Shown here in pieces: positions 32,973 through 40,869 of a stretch of 49,654 nt of DNA. The stretch's first letter is position 1. Each line of letters starts with the position of its first letter. The position numbers and the translations under genes were made by a program. Where the stretch lies: contig JAYTVC010000072.1 in the NCBI GenBank assembly GCA_043744215.1, positions 1-49,654 on the forward strand, read 5' to 3'. This stretch comes from JBEEJL01 sp043744215. Lineage in GTDB: Bacteria > Pseudomonadota > Gammaproteobacteria > Burkholderiales > JBEEJL01. The notes below the pieces were generated by a model. The model made no database searches. It saw nothing but the letters and a program-made list of their open reading frames with translations, and was not told where the DNA came from.

Positions 32973-34397
32973 GTGAAAACCAAAAAAACCGCATCCGCAA
33001 AACCACCAAAACCCCAGGCCTGGTCGGGCCGCTTCGCCGAACCTGTTGCCGAACTGGTGAAACGTTACACTGCATCGGTAGGCTTCGACAAGCAATTGGC
33101 AGAATACGACATTCAAGGCTCACTTGCCCATGCGCGCATGTTGGCCGGCGCAAAGATTATCAGTAAAAAAGATTTGGCTGACATTGAGCGCGGCATGAAG
33201 ATTATTTTGGCGGAAATTCGCGCCGATAAATTTGTGTGGTTGCTCGATCTCGAAGACGTGCATCTGAACATCGAAAAACGCCTCACAGCGCTCGTCGGCG
33301 ATGCAGGCAAACGTTTGCACACGGGCCGCTCGCGCAACGATCAAGTAGCGACTGATATTCGTTTATACGTGCGCGCGGAAATTGATAAAATATTGTTATT
33401 AATCAATGAGTTACAAAAATCATTATTAAGCCTCGCTGAAGCTCACGCGGACACCATCATGCCCGGCTTCACGCACTTGCAAGTCGCGCAACCGGTGAGC
33501 TTCGGCCATCATCTCATGGCCTATTACGAAATGTTGAAACGCGATAGCGAGCGCATGGCCGATTGCCGCAAGCGCATGAACCGGTTGCCGCTGGGCGCGG
33601 CGGCGCTGGCAGGCACAAGTTTCCCCATCAATAGGTTAGCCGTCGCCAAAGAACTCGATTTCGACGGCGTGTGCGAAAACTCCCTCGATGCTGTATCCGA
33701 CCGCGATTTCGCCATCGAATTTACCGCGGCGGCGGCATTGGTGATGATGCACTTGTCGCGTTTTTCCGAAGAGCTGATTTTGTGGATGAGCCCGCGCTTT
33801 GGCTTTATCGATATCGCCGACCGTTTTTGCACGGGCTCGTCGATTATGCCGCAAAAGAAAAATCCCGACGTGGCCGAACTCGCGCGCGGCAAAACCGGGC
33901 GCGTTTATGGACACCTCATGGCGCTGCTGACGTTGATGAAAGGCCAACCCCTCGCCTACAACAAAGATAATCAAGAAGACAAAGAACCACTGTTCGATAC
34001 TGTGAACACGCTCACCATGACCTTGACTATTTACGCCGATATGTTGCGCGGCATCAGCGTGAACAAAGCCGCCATGCGCGAAGCCGTCGATCTAGGCTTT
34101 GCAACGGCGACTGACCTGGCCGATTATCTGGTGAAAAAAGGCTTGCCCTTCCGCGACGCCCACGAAACCGTCGCCAAAGCCGTGCGCCACGCCGAAAAGC
34201 TGGGCTGCGATTTGACGGGTTTGAAGCTGGAAGTGTTGCAGGAATTCTCGCCGTTAATCGGCAAAGATGTGTTCAAAGTATTAAGCGCCGAAGGTTCCCT
34301 CAACAGCCGCGACCACATCGGCGGCACCGCGCCAAAACAGGTGAGGGCGGCGATAGTGCGGGCGCGCAAGTCGCTGCGCTCGAAAGGACGAGGATGA
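32973..34397 (+). CDS. argH: Argininosuccinate lyase
   Basis: A 474-residue enzyme cleaving argininosuccinate into arginine and fumarate, the last step of arginine synthesis. Conserved are WSGRFAEP, DVHLNIEKRL, TGRSRNDQVATD, the HLQVAQPVSFGHH helix and the fumarase-superfamily signature GSSIMPQKKNPD. The start codon is GTG 32973. Codons ~138-150 (KILLLINELQKSL) are AT-rich (ATA, TTA) and contain copy 8 of the 30-bp repeat. The stop codon lies inside a tandem heptamer array. Confidence 0.97.
   Translation: MKTKKTASAKPPKPQAWSGRFAEPVAELVKRYTASVGFDKQLAEYDIQGSLAHARMLAGAKIISKKDLADIERGMKIILAEIRADKFVWLLDLEDVHLNIEKRLTALVGDAGKRLHTGRSRNDQVATDIRLYVRAEIDKILLLINELQKSLLSLAEAHADTIMPGFTHLQVAQPVSFGHHLMAYYEMLKRDSERMADCRKRMNRLPLGAAALAGTSFPINRLAVAKELDFDGVCENSLDAVSDRDFAIEFTAAAALVMMHLSRFSEELILWMSPRFGFIDIADRFCTGSSIMPQKKNPDVAELARGKTGRVYGHLMALLTLMKGQPLAYNKDNQEDKEPLFDTVNTLTMTLTIYADMLRGISVNKAAMREAVDLGFATATDLADYLVKKGLPFRDAHETVAKAVRHAEKLGCDLTGLKLEVLQEFSPLIGKDVFKVLSAEGSLNSRDHIGGTAPKQVRAAIVRARKSLRSKGRG
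33387..33416 (+). repeat. 30-bp dispersed repeat, copy 8, inside argH
   Basis: Core AATCAATGAGTTA fits WATCAANNNNTTR exactly, within the coding sequence. The left half, AAAATATTGTTATTA, is less conserved. Confidence 0.5.
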
Positions 34398-34432
34398 AGG
34401 ATGAAGGATGAAGGATGAAGGATGAAGGATGA
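34391..34432 (+). repeat. Tandem AGGATGA heptamers (six copies)
   Basis: Six perfect AGGATGA units begin in the last argH codons and include its TGA stop. A length multiple of 7 means that slippage would not alter ArgH, because the stop is in the first unit. Confidence 0.9.
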
Positions 34433-34488
34433 ATAGCATTTTGCCCGAGGTCATGGCAACTTACTTTACTCAATTAACGCTCGGAAAA

Positions 34489-35646
34489 ATGAAAGCGCGT
34501 ATGCTCATGGCATTGACTTGCTTGTTGCTTAGCGCATGCGGCCCGAAGATCGTCTATCACCAAGACACCCGTCCTCTCACCATCACCCATGATTATGACC
34601 TCAACTGGGTAGATGCTTTGCCTCTCAACATCTGGCGCGACCCGGCTAGGCTCGCAATACACGCAGAATGGAGTCCTGATGGGAAGCGTCTAATCACTGA
34701 CCGAGGCCTGGGAAACTTAATGGCATGGGATATGGAAAAACGCCAAACCATCGGTAAGGTCGATCCGAAAAGCTTTTCCGGACCCCGCCAATATCAATTT
34801 TCGAATGACAGTCAATACTTAGCGATGACTAGCAATTATGAACTCCCACCACCAAACGCCGATAAAGCCGATAAGCGCACCAAGCAACGGATTCGAATTT
34901 ACGATGCTAAGTCATTGCAATGGTTGTGGGACATAGACGATTGTAACTGCTTCATTTTCAGCTTTAGTCCTGACAGTAAGCGTTTATATACGCAGCACAT
35001 CACACGGTCTTATCATGAGGCGATAAAAATAAAGCATGGTGACGCGTTTACTGGTTATGACTTGGCGACGCGTAAAATGGTTGCCACCACAGACTTCGTT
35101 CGAGCTGATTTAATATGCGACGATTCAATGAAAATAGGTCGTCAGGGGCAGCACATATTAGCTAAATGTAATCCTCCAGCAGGAGACAGCAAACAAGCAA
35201 TTACCGCGATTAATTTGCAAACGGGTAAATTGCATGAACTGGCAAATCCAGGGGCATTCTTACCTAGTTTCGGCGTCTCTGCAGACGGAATGAAAGCGGC
35301 TATAGCGTCAAGTGGTCTCGCCCCCATTCGCATCTGGTCGCTTGAGCGCGAAGAAATAGAACGCGAAATCACTTCTCCTTGGTCCGGCTACAACAATCTA
35401 GATTTTATTGCGAATACCCCGTATTTGGTGGGCGGGGAGTCGAGCGTCGAAAAGTCAAAAAACCGTGGCGTCAATGTGATCAATGTTGATACGGGAAAAT
35501 TGTACGCGAGGATAGAGTATCAAGATTCAAAAGCAATATGGCAGGCAGTCCCTTCGCCGGATGGCAAACAGTTGGCCGTCGTGCGTCGGGGATTAGTCTC
35601 AATCTTCAAACTAGATCAACAATCCTCCAATACGACTCAATACTAA
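34489..35646 (+). CDS. Lipoprotein with WD40/propeller-like repeats
   Basis: A 385-residue predicted lipoprotein of unknown function. A short signal peptide with lipobox LLSAC (MKARMLMALTCLLLSACG) is followed by segments reading like beta-propeller blades: AIHAEWSPDGKRLITDRG then LMAWDMEKRQ, IFSFSPDSKRLYT, GVSADGMKAAIASS with IRIWSLERE, and VPSPDGKQLAVVRRG. I set the start at ATG 34489 since it opens the signal peptide; upstream in-frame ATGs (34429, 34453) exist. Base composition is lower in GC than neighbours, so a horizontal origin is possible. No partner is apparent. Confidence 0.78.
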   Translation: MKARMLMALTCLLLSACGPKIVYHQDTRPLTITHDYDLNWVDALPLNIWRDPARLAIHAEWSPDGKRLITDRGLGNLMAWDMEKRQTIGKVDPKSFSGPRQYQFSNDSQYLAMTSNYELPPPNADKADKRTKQRIRIYDAKSLQWLWDIDDCNCFIFSFSPDSKRLYTQHITRSYHEAIKIKHGDAFTGYDLATRKMVATTDFVRADLICDDSMKIGRQGQHILAKCNPPAGDSKQAITAINLQTGKLHELANPGAFLPSFGVSADGMKAAIASSGLAPIRIWSLEREEIEREITSPWSGYNNLDFIANTPYLVGGESSVEKSKNRGVNVINVDTGKLYARIEYQDSKAIWQAVPSPDGKQLAVVRRGLVSIFKLDQQSSNTTQY

Positions 35647-35937
35647 GGATAAAACAGAGGGTGTAAGGATTTTTGTGTAAATAGAATTTTTGATTGGCTT
35701 CACCCTTATACTTATATACAGGGGTCAACATGTCTGCATCGCTCAACGGTGGGCAATGCCGATTCAGAATTGTAAACAAGCTATGAGTCAGTTGATGATT
35801 CGTTTCGAGGATCGCTTTAACTTCGCCTGGAAAAAATCTAAATACACAAAATTCGCCCCCCTTTTTTTGCCCTGGCCTTAGCTTTTTCTGTGCCTCTGCG
35901 CCTCCGTGGTGAATAATTTTTTAATTTCCACCCGCGC
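35647..35937. other. AT-rich spacer with no supported gene
   Basis: Only a weak frame with a TTG start (35690-35881) is open and it shows no recognisable protein. The end (35884-35913) carries an inverted third copy of the CACAGAG-type repeat (as CTGTGCCTCTGCGCCTCCGT). Confidence 0.5.
35884..35913. repeat. CACAGAG-type interspersed repeat, copy 3 (inverted)
   Basis: Its reverse complement, beginning TTCACCACGGAGGCGCAGAG, matches the elements at 10081 and 10246. It lies beside the duplicated marR end. Confidence 0.6.
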
Positions 35938-36054
35938 TATTCTTCGTAACCTTCCGGCTACTCAGAATCGTCGGTTTCTTCTACCATCAGGTTTTCCGGC
36001 GTGTGTTCGCGGCAGAGTTTGCGGATGTCAGGGCCGGACAGCCATTCACCCATG
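35938..36054 (-). pseudogene. Duplicated 3' end of the marR gene
   Basis: About 117 bp match the last 36 codons of the MarR gene (36138-36246), in the same orientation and about 200 bp downstream. Translation gives MGEWLSGPDIRKLCREH and then NLMVEETDDSE before a premature stop. It retains one of the Cys residues of the C-terminal cluster but no start region. It is a remnant of a tandem duplication or of a replaced allele. Confidence 0.85.
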
Positions 36055-36137
36055 TAGGCACCATTTCACCTCCAGAACTGGCTTAGGCCGGTTTAAGTTT
36101 CAAATAACACGCGGCGCGGGTCAATTGCTGGCAAACC

Positions 36138-36749
36138 CTATTCTTCGTAATCCTCCGCATCATCCGTTTCTTCCACCATCAGGTTTTTCGGCGTGTGTTC
36201 GCGGCAGAGTTTGCGGATGTCGGGGCCGGAAAGCCGTTCGCCCATGAGCGCGCAACGGGTGATGCGGCCCTGTTTTTGGTAATGCACGCAGCCGGGGCAG
36301 GCGCCGAAGGTGCGGCCACCGTTTTCCATTTGCAGCATGAACAGACTTTCGCGCAGGGCCGATACGCTATTGCGAATGCGGTTGGCGCTGATTTCCTTGG
36401 TGGCTTCCTGCCATTGGGAACCGGGTTGGATCTGGGCGAGGAACTGCTCGGCCAGCGGCGATAGGCGCAGGCGCACCACGCGCTTGTCGATTTCGTCCTG
36501 ATAACGTTCGATGAGGCCTTTGCGATCCAACAAAATCAGGCTTTGCGACACCGTTCCTTTGGTGGTGCCGAGATATTCGGCCAAAGCCTGAGGTGTATTG
36601 CTGTAACGATTGGCGCGGGCGAGGTATAAAAGCGCCTGCAAGTGGTTTGGTTGCAACTGATACACAGCGCCGAAGCGGCGCAAATCGGCGCGGATCAGGT
36701 TGCCTAAACGCTCGATTAAATCGAGCAATACGAGGGGGCTTTTGTCCAT
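36138..36749 (-). CDS. MarR-family regulator with C-terminal cysteine cluster
   Basis: A 203-residue regulator. The winged-helix domain (about 10-125) has the recognition region ALAEYLGTTKGTVSQSLILLDRKG and the wing YQDEIDKRVVRLRLS. A C-terminal extension of ~55 residues, absent from ordinary MarR proteins, carries ACPGCVHYQKQGRITRCALM and KLCREH: four cysteines that could hold a metal or Fe-S cluster or sense redox stress. The acidic tail ends VEETDDAEDYEE. Two palindromic operators lie immediately upstream, so autoregulation is likely. It is a single gene between the duplicated fragment and cyaY. Confidence 0.85.
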   Translation of the reverse strand: MDKSPLVLLDLIERLGNLIRADLRRFGAVYQLQPNHLQALLYLARANRYSNTPQALAEYLGTTKGTVSQSLILLDRKGLIERYQDEIDKRVVRLRLSPLAEQFLAQIQPGSQWQEATKEISANRIRNSVSALRESLFMLQMENGGRTFGACPGCVHYQKQGRITRCALMGERLSGPDIRKLCREHTPKNLMVEETDDAEDYEE

Positions 36750-36757
36750 AAAGGCAT

Positions 36758-36777
36758 ATAGTATCGATTCGCTACTA
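36758..36777. promoter_or_regulatory. MarR-type operator, site A
   Basis: On the minus strand it reads TAGTAGCGAATCGATACTA, 9 bp before the marR start codon. It shares 14 of 19 positions with both sites B and C. Confidence 0.65.
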
Positions 36778-36806
36778 AAACATCAAGCTTGATTTAGGTG
36801 AATATT

Positions 36807-36827
36807 TGGTATTGATTCGACACTATA
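36807..36827. promoter_or_regulatory. MarR-type operator, site B
   Basis: On the minus strand it reads TAGTGTCGAATCAATACCA. Its centre lies about 50 bp (near five helical turns) from site A, in the marR promoter region. The palindrome TCAAGCTTGA is between the two. Confidence 0.65.
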
Positions 36828-36937
36828 TTTCATTTTGGGCCTTGATTTACTTGGAAATCCGGCTTTTGAATCAATGTCGCGCAGAACTTGCATTTTTTAC
36901 GTTGCCTGAAGAGCCTCTATTCATGCGGTTCTTCAGT

Positions 36938-37273
36938 CTATGCTGTGATTTTGATCACAATTAGCGCATCGCCTTGCGCTGATAGGATGGCTGATAGCGC
37001 AGCGCCGAGTTCACGCGCATCGCGCGTGTCGATCCAACGTGAATCGTTGCGGCGGAAATGAAAGCCGCCGGATTTTGCCGCGACCCATATCTCGCGATTG
37101 GGTGTTTGGCGGTTGATGATCACCTTTGATCCATCGGCGCATTCAACGGTGAGGATGCCGCCGACCGTTTCAAAGTCCACGTCTGCGCCGCTGGCCTCCA
37201 GCGCTTCTTCTATCTCGAGCAAAATCGCATCGACTTGCTGGTTGAATTCGGATTCGGTCATCGGGTTTGCCAT
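36938..37273 (-). CDS. cyaY: Frataxin-like iron protein CyaY
   Basis: A 111-residue frataxin homologue that delivers or tunes iron for Fe-S cluster assembly on IscU. Family features are the acidic first helix (LLEIEEALEASGADVDFE), GGILTVECADGSKVIINRQ, and WVAAKSGGFHF. ATG 37271-37273 is used; ATG 37259-37261 (MTESEFN) is equally likely and 4 residues shorter, and the open frame extends 10 codons further upstream. It is divergent from the lptM-lysA unit, as in many proteobacteria. Confidence 0.92.
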   Translation of the reverse strand: MANPMTESEFNQQVDAILLEIEEALEASGADVDFETVGGILTVECADGSKVIINRQTPNREIWVAAKSGGFHFRRNDSRWIDTRDARELGAALSAILSAQGDALIVIKITA

Positions 37274-37320
37274 GATAAGATTCGGGTTCACATCGTTTAA
37301 CAATCAATCCCGAGAATACT

Positions 37321-37440
37321 ATGCGTGCGCTGAGTTGGCTAATCCTGCTGCTATTTATTGCCGGCTGCGGCTACAAAGGCCCGCTGAAATTACCGGAGCC
37401 CGCCCAGGCGTCTGCCCAGCAGTTACCGCAAAAACAATAA
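37321..37440 (+). CDS. lptM: Small lipoprotein LptM (YifL-like)
   Basis: A 39-residue lipoprotein too short for most gene callers. The signal peptide SWLILLLFIAGC ends in lipobox FIAGC and the mature start CGYKGPLKLPE matches the LptM/YifL motif. LptM helps LptD to mature in the lipopolysaccharide export machine. It is placed before lysA and divergent from cyaY, the conserved context (cyaY-yifL in E. coli). ATG 37321 follows GAG. Confidence 0.9.
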   Translation: MRALSWLILLLFIAGCGYKGPLKLPEPAQASAQQLPQKQ

Positions 37441-37464
37441 TCTACCTTTCTGCCCGGCGCATTT

Positions 37465-38718
37465 ATGAACCCCTTTTTCCCTGTCATCAACGGCGAGTTG
37501 CACGCCGAAAATAGGCCGTTGTCTGCTTTGGCAGAGCAGTTCGGCACACCCTGTTTTGTCTATTCCAAAGCCGCTTTGGTCGCCGCTTATCAGGAATTCG
37601 ACCAGGCCTTTGCCGGACACGAACATCTGATTTGCTACGCCATGAAAGCCAATTCCAATCTGGCGATATTGAATCTATTTGCCAAGCTGGGCGCGGGCTT
37701 TGACATTGTTTCGGGTGGCGAACTGGCGCGGGTGTTGGCGGCGGGCGGCGATCCGGCCAAGGTGGTTTTTTCCGGTGTCGGCAAGCGCGCTGATGAAATG
37801 CGCGCGGCGCTGGCGGTCGGCATCAAGTGCTTTAATGTGGAATCGGCGAGCGAGCTGGAGCGGCTGAACCAGGTCGCCGGTGAACTGGGTAAAGTGGCAC
37901 CGGTTTCCTTCCGCGTGAACCCGAACGTCGACGCCAAAACCCATCCCTATATATCCACCGGCCTGCGCGACAACAAATTCGGCGTGGCCTATGAAGAGGC
38001 TTTGGCCCTTTATCGCAAAGCCAGCGCCATGGCGCATATAAGAGTCACCGGCATCGACTACCACATCGGCTCTACGGTGACCGACATCGCGCCTTTCGCC
38101 GAAGCCTTCGACAAAGTGCTGGCGCTGGTCGATAAGCTGGAGGCAGACGGCATTGCAATCGACCATATCGACATCGGCGGTGGCGTTGGCATCCGCTACA
38201 AAGATGAAACCCCGCCTACCATCGGTGAATACGCCGCCCATTTGTTGAAGCAGATGGGCACGCGCCGCCAGAAATTATTGATGGAGCCGGGCCGCGCGCT
38301 GGTAGGCAGCGCAGGCATATTGCTGACCCGGGTCGAATACCTCAAGCATCAGGAAACCAAAAATTTCGCCATCGTCGATGCGGCCATGAACGACCTGATC
38401 CGCCCGGCGCTGTATCAGGCCTATCACGGCATTGTGGCGGTGAAACCGTCCGCCGCAGCGGCGCAGGTGTACGATGTGGTGGGCCCGGTTTGCGAGAGCG
38501 CCGACTTCCTTGGCCATGGCCGCGAACTGTCGGTGCAGCAGGGTGACTTGATCGCTGTCATGGCTGCCGGCGCCTACGGTGCGGCCATGAGTTCCAACTA
38601 CAATTCCCGTCCCCGCGCAGCTGAAGTCATGGTCGATGGCACGCGCGCCCATCTCATCGCGGCGCGCGAAACAACTGAGCAGCTATTTGTCCGCGAAGCC
38701 TTGCTGCCAGGCATTTAA
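37465..38718 (+). CDS. lysA: Diaminopimelate decarboxylase
   Basis: A 417-residue PLP enzyme, fold type III, making L-lysine from meso-diaminopimelate. The PLP lysine is in ICYAMKANSN (Lys61). HIGSTVTD, the glycine-rich IDIGGGVGIRY and LLMEPGRALVG bind the cofactor phosphate. VCESADFLG supplies the active-site Cys from the partner subunit. It lies 24 bp after lptM. Nothing looks damaged. Confidence 0.97.
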   Translation: MNPFFPVINGELHAENRPLSALAEQFGTPCFVYSKAALVAAYQEFDQAFAGHEHLICYAMKANSNLAILNLFAKLGAGFDIVSGGELARVLAAGGDPAKVVFSGVGKRADEMRAALAVGIKCFNVESASELERLNQVAGELGKVAPVSFRVNPNVDAKTHPYISTGLRDNKFGVAYEEALALYRKASAMAHIRVTGIDYHIGSTVTDIAPFAEAFDKVLALVDKLEADGIAIDHIDIGGGVGIRYKDETPPTIGEYAAHLLKQMGTRRQKLLMEPGRALVGSAGILLTRVEYLKHQETKNFAIVDAAMNDLIRPALYQAYHGIVAVKPSAAAAQVYDVVGPVCESADFLGHGRELSVQQGDLIAVMAAGAYGAAMSSNYNSRPRAAEVMVDGTRAHLIAARETTEQLFVREALLPGI

Positions 38719-39030
38719 TCTGCCGCAAATCGGCGTCGGATTTCATCATCGCAACGTTTTTGTAACGTTCGCGTCAATCGAATATTAAATGGTATCGAAT
38801 CGATACCATTTTTTTGCACACTGAACAAAATAACCGTTCTGATTTATTGCGATTTTGTTCGACTTAAAAAAAAGCTGTAATAGAATCCATTTCACCAAGT
38901 AGAGGTTTCGTCAACAGTTAGTTCATCAATTGTTGGCAGCGTCGAAAACAATGTGGCGCCTTGGAGTGCGCGCAAGCGCAAGCAACCTTGTAGCACCTAT
39001 TTGTTCAACGTTAAATAAGGAGTTTTAATC
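38719..39030. other. Long regulatory leader before the H1-like gene
   Basis: This 312-bp spacer holds operator site C, a weak promoter candidate TTCGAC-N17-TAGAAT (38858-38886), a small dyad (CAACAG.../TTGTTG near 38914-38936) in the ~140-nt leader, and the AAGGAG site before ATG 39031. I see no gene. Confidence 0.5.
38788..38810. promoter_or_regulatory. MarR-type operator, site C, before the H1-like gene
   Basis: TGGTATCGAATCGATACCA is a 19-bp palindrome perfect except for its centre, extended by AAT/ATT. It matches the consensus of sites A and B at 14 of 19 positions and stands about 50 bp upstream of the candidate -35 of the H1-like gene. Confidence 0.65.
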
Positions 39031-39468
39031 ATGGCAACAAAGAAAAAAGCGACAAAGAAACCAGCATCAAAAGCGAAAAAAGCAGTGAAGCGCAAGCCCG
39101 CCGCTAAAAAGGTAGCGAAGAAGAAGCCCGCCGCCAAAAAAGCAGCAAAGAAAAAGCCAGCCGCCAAAAAAGCAGCAAAGAAAAAGCCAGCCGCTAAAAA
39201 AGCAGCAAAGAAAAAGCCTGCCGCTAAAAAAGCAGCCAAGAAAAAGCCAGCCGCCAAGAAAAAGGTAGCCGCTAAGAAGAAGCCGGCCGCCAAGAAAAAA
39301 GCAGCCGCCAAGAAGAAACCTGCTGCCAAAAAAGCAGCAGCTAAAAAACCGGCCGCAAAAAAAAAGGTCGTAGGTAAGAAATCGATGAAAAAAGCATCTT
39401 CCAAGCCAGCCGGCATGGGAATGCCGTCCGCACCGCTGATTACGCCGATTTTTAAACCGACGTTCTAA
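39031..39468 (+). CDS. Histone H1-like Lys/Ala-rich DNA-binding protein
   Basis: A 145-residue, highly basic protein. Residues 1-118 are built from repeats such as AAKKKPAAKK; five nearly identical 30-bp units are visible in 39110-39260. The C-terminal ~27 residues (KPAGMGMPSAPLITPIF) are neutral and differ completely. Such AlgP/Hc1-like proteins bind DNA through the C-terminal half of eukaryotic H1-type repeats and influence compaction and transcription; AlgP affects alginate genes in Pseudomonas. The AAGGAG site gives a clear start. A MarR-type operator lies upstream. Confidence 0.9.
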   Translation: MATKKKATKKPASKAKKAVKRKPAAKKVAKKKPAAKKAAKKKPAAKKAAKKKPAAKKAAKKKPAAKKAAKKKPAAKKKVAAKKKPAAKKKAAAKKKPAAKKAAAKKPAAKKKVVGKKSMKKASSKPAGMGMPSAPLITPIFKPTF

Positions 39469-39493
39469 GCAGTTCGGGCTTTTTCAGCCTACT

Positions 39494-39553
39494 CTGCTGC
39501 CATCCGGCACGATACCTTTGCATATATAAGGTGTCTCTGCCGGATGGCAGTAG
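39494..39553. terminator. Long hairpin after the H1-like gene
   Basis: GCCATCCGGCA (39499-39509) pairs with TGCCGGATGGC (39538-39548), extended outward with one mismatch, and an inner GATACCTT/AAGGTGTC stem fills the loop. There is only a short T-stretch beyond. It is probably the end of the H1-like transcript. Confidence 0.55.
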
Positions 39554-39718
39554 TCATTTTGAAATCCACGAGGCCGCCCGGCCGCATGGATATAGTCTGA
39601 TTATTATTGTGCCCCATTGATGGGACGCCTACTTACGTCTGCTCGCTTGCTCTCCGCATCGCACGCCTTTGGTGTAGTATCTCGGCTTAACTGAAGCGCA
39701 TCTTACTTCTTCTGCATC

Positions 39719-39748
39719 AAAATAATTGATTATAATCAATGTGTTATA
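39719..39748 (+). repeat. 30-bp dispersed repeat, copy 9, over the efflux lipoprotein start
   Basis: Its left part contains the perfect palindrome ATTGATTATAATCAAT. Core AATCAATGTGTTA fits WATCAANNNNTTR and includes the ATG at 39739. Confidence 0.75.
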
Positions 39749-40869
39749 AAACAATCTCTATCGTACTCCGTATGAGCGCATTGGCGTTCGTCCTTACGTT
39801 TGTCGCTTGCAGCGCAAAAAAAGAAGAGGCAAAAAAAGCGCCGCCGGCATTGGTGATTACCACGGCGGTGTCTGAGTCGCGCGACATAAAACTGTTGGAA
39901 AAAACCGTTGGCGAAGTTGATAGCCCGTCATCGCCTTTGGTTTCGGCCGAAGTAGCCGGCCGCGTTTCAGAGGTTAATTTCAATTTGGGCGATCCGGTAA
40001 AAGCCGGGCAAGTGATGGTGAAGTTGGATCCGACCGACCTTGGCAGCAGCCGTTCCGCTGCGGATGCCGATGTGCAGCGCCTCGAAGCGCTGGGTGCCAA
40101 TCAGAAAAAAGTAGTCGAGCGTAACCGCGAATTGCTGGCACAAAATTTTATCTCGCCGCTTCGACTTGAAGAATTGGAATCGCAGCTTGCCGCCCTGGAT
40201 CAGCAATTAAAAGCTGCCCGCGCGCAGTCGGATATTGCGCGGCGCGGCGTGGGCAAAACCAGCGTGTTGGCGCCTGTCACGGGGCGCATTGAACAAAAAC
40301 AAGTTTCCAAGGGCGATTATGTAACGCCTGGCAAAACGCTGTTTCAAATTGCCACTTCGGAACTGTTGCGCGTGCGATTGCCGTTTCCCGAAACGGTCGC
40401 GTCAAAAATCAAGCCGGGACAAAGCGTCCAGTTGCTGAGCCCGCTCGCGCCGGACAAGCCGTTAGCCGCAACCATCGAAGAAATCCGCGCCCTGGTCGGC
40501 ACAAGCAATCGCTCTATCGAAGCCATTATCAAAATTCGTAATCCGGGCGACTGGCGCGCCGGTTCATCCGTGAGCGGCGAGGTGATTGTCGGCGAGCGCA
40601 ATAACGCGACCACGGTGCCGGCCATTAGTGTCGTGTTGCGCCCCGCCGGCAAAGTCGTGTACGTGGTCAATGGAAGCACAGCAGAGCAACGTATTGTTGA
40701 AATCGGTGTGCGGCAAGATGGCTATGTGGAGATTTTATCCGGCATCAAACCAGGTGAAACCGTTGTGCTGGACGGCGCAGGTTTTCTCACTGACAAGGCG
40801 GCGGTTGCCGTGCAATCGACTCAGCAGCCCACCACCGCTGCAAACATCAAGACGGAAAAAAGCCAGTGA
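39739..40869 (+). CDS. RND efflux periplasmic adaptor (membrane fusion) lipoprotein
   Basis: A 376-residue adaptor of the HlyD/AcrA family linking an RND pump to an outer-membrane channel. The signal peptide MCYKTISIVLRMSALAFVLTF ends in VAC, so the protein is lipid-anchored. A lipoyl-like half (LVSAEVAGRVSEVNFNLGDPVKAGQ), a helical hairpin (about 95-160), the second lipoyl half (VLAPVTGRIEQKQVSKGDYV) and beta-barrel/MP domains follow. The start ATG lies within a 30-bp repeat and no ribosome-binding site is visible; a later ATG (39772) would remove the positive residues of the signal. It overlaps the pump gene by 4 bp. Confidence 0.92.
   Translation: MCYKTISIVLRMSALAFVLTFVACSAKKEEAKKAPPALVITTAVSESRDIKLLEKTVGEVDSPSSPLVSAEVAGRVSEVNFNLGDPVKAGQVMVKLDPTDLGSSRSAADADVQRLEALGANQKKVVERNRELLAQNFISPLRLEELESQLAALDQQLKAARAQSDIARRGVGKTSVLAPVTGRIEQKQVSKGDYVTPGKTLFQIATSELLRVRLPFPETVASKIKPGQSVQLLSPLAPDKPLAATIEEIRALVGTSNRSIEAIIKIRNPGDWRAGSSVSGEVIVGERNNATTVPAISVVLRPAGKVVYVVNGSTAEQRIVEIGVRQDGYVEILSGIKPGETVVLDGAGFLTDKAAVAVQSTQQPTTAANIKTEKSQ

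Noticed and set aside
34391..34432. CRISPR-like array
   Set aside because: Units are 7 bp with no spacers; it is a simple tandem repeat.
35690..35881. Possible 63-residue gene with TTG start
   Set aside because: No ribosome-binding site, no recognisable protein, and it lies in an AT-rich spacer with repeats.
38997..39416. Minus-strand open frame rich in Phe and Ala
   Set aside because: It is the antisense shadow of the Lys/Ala repeats of the H1-like gene.
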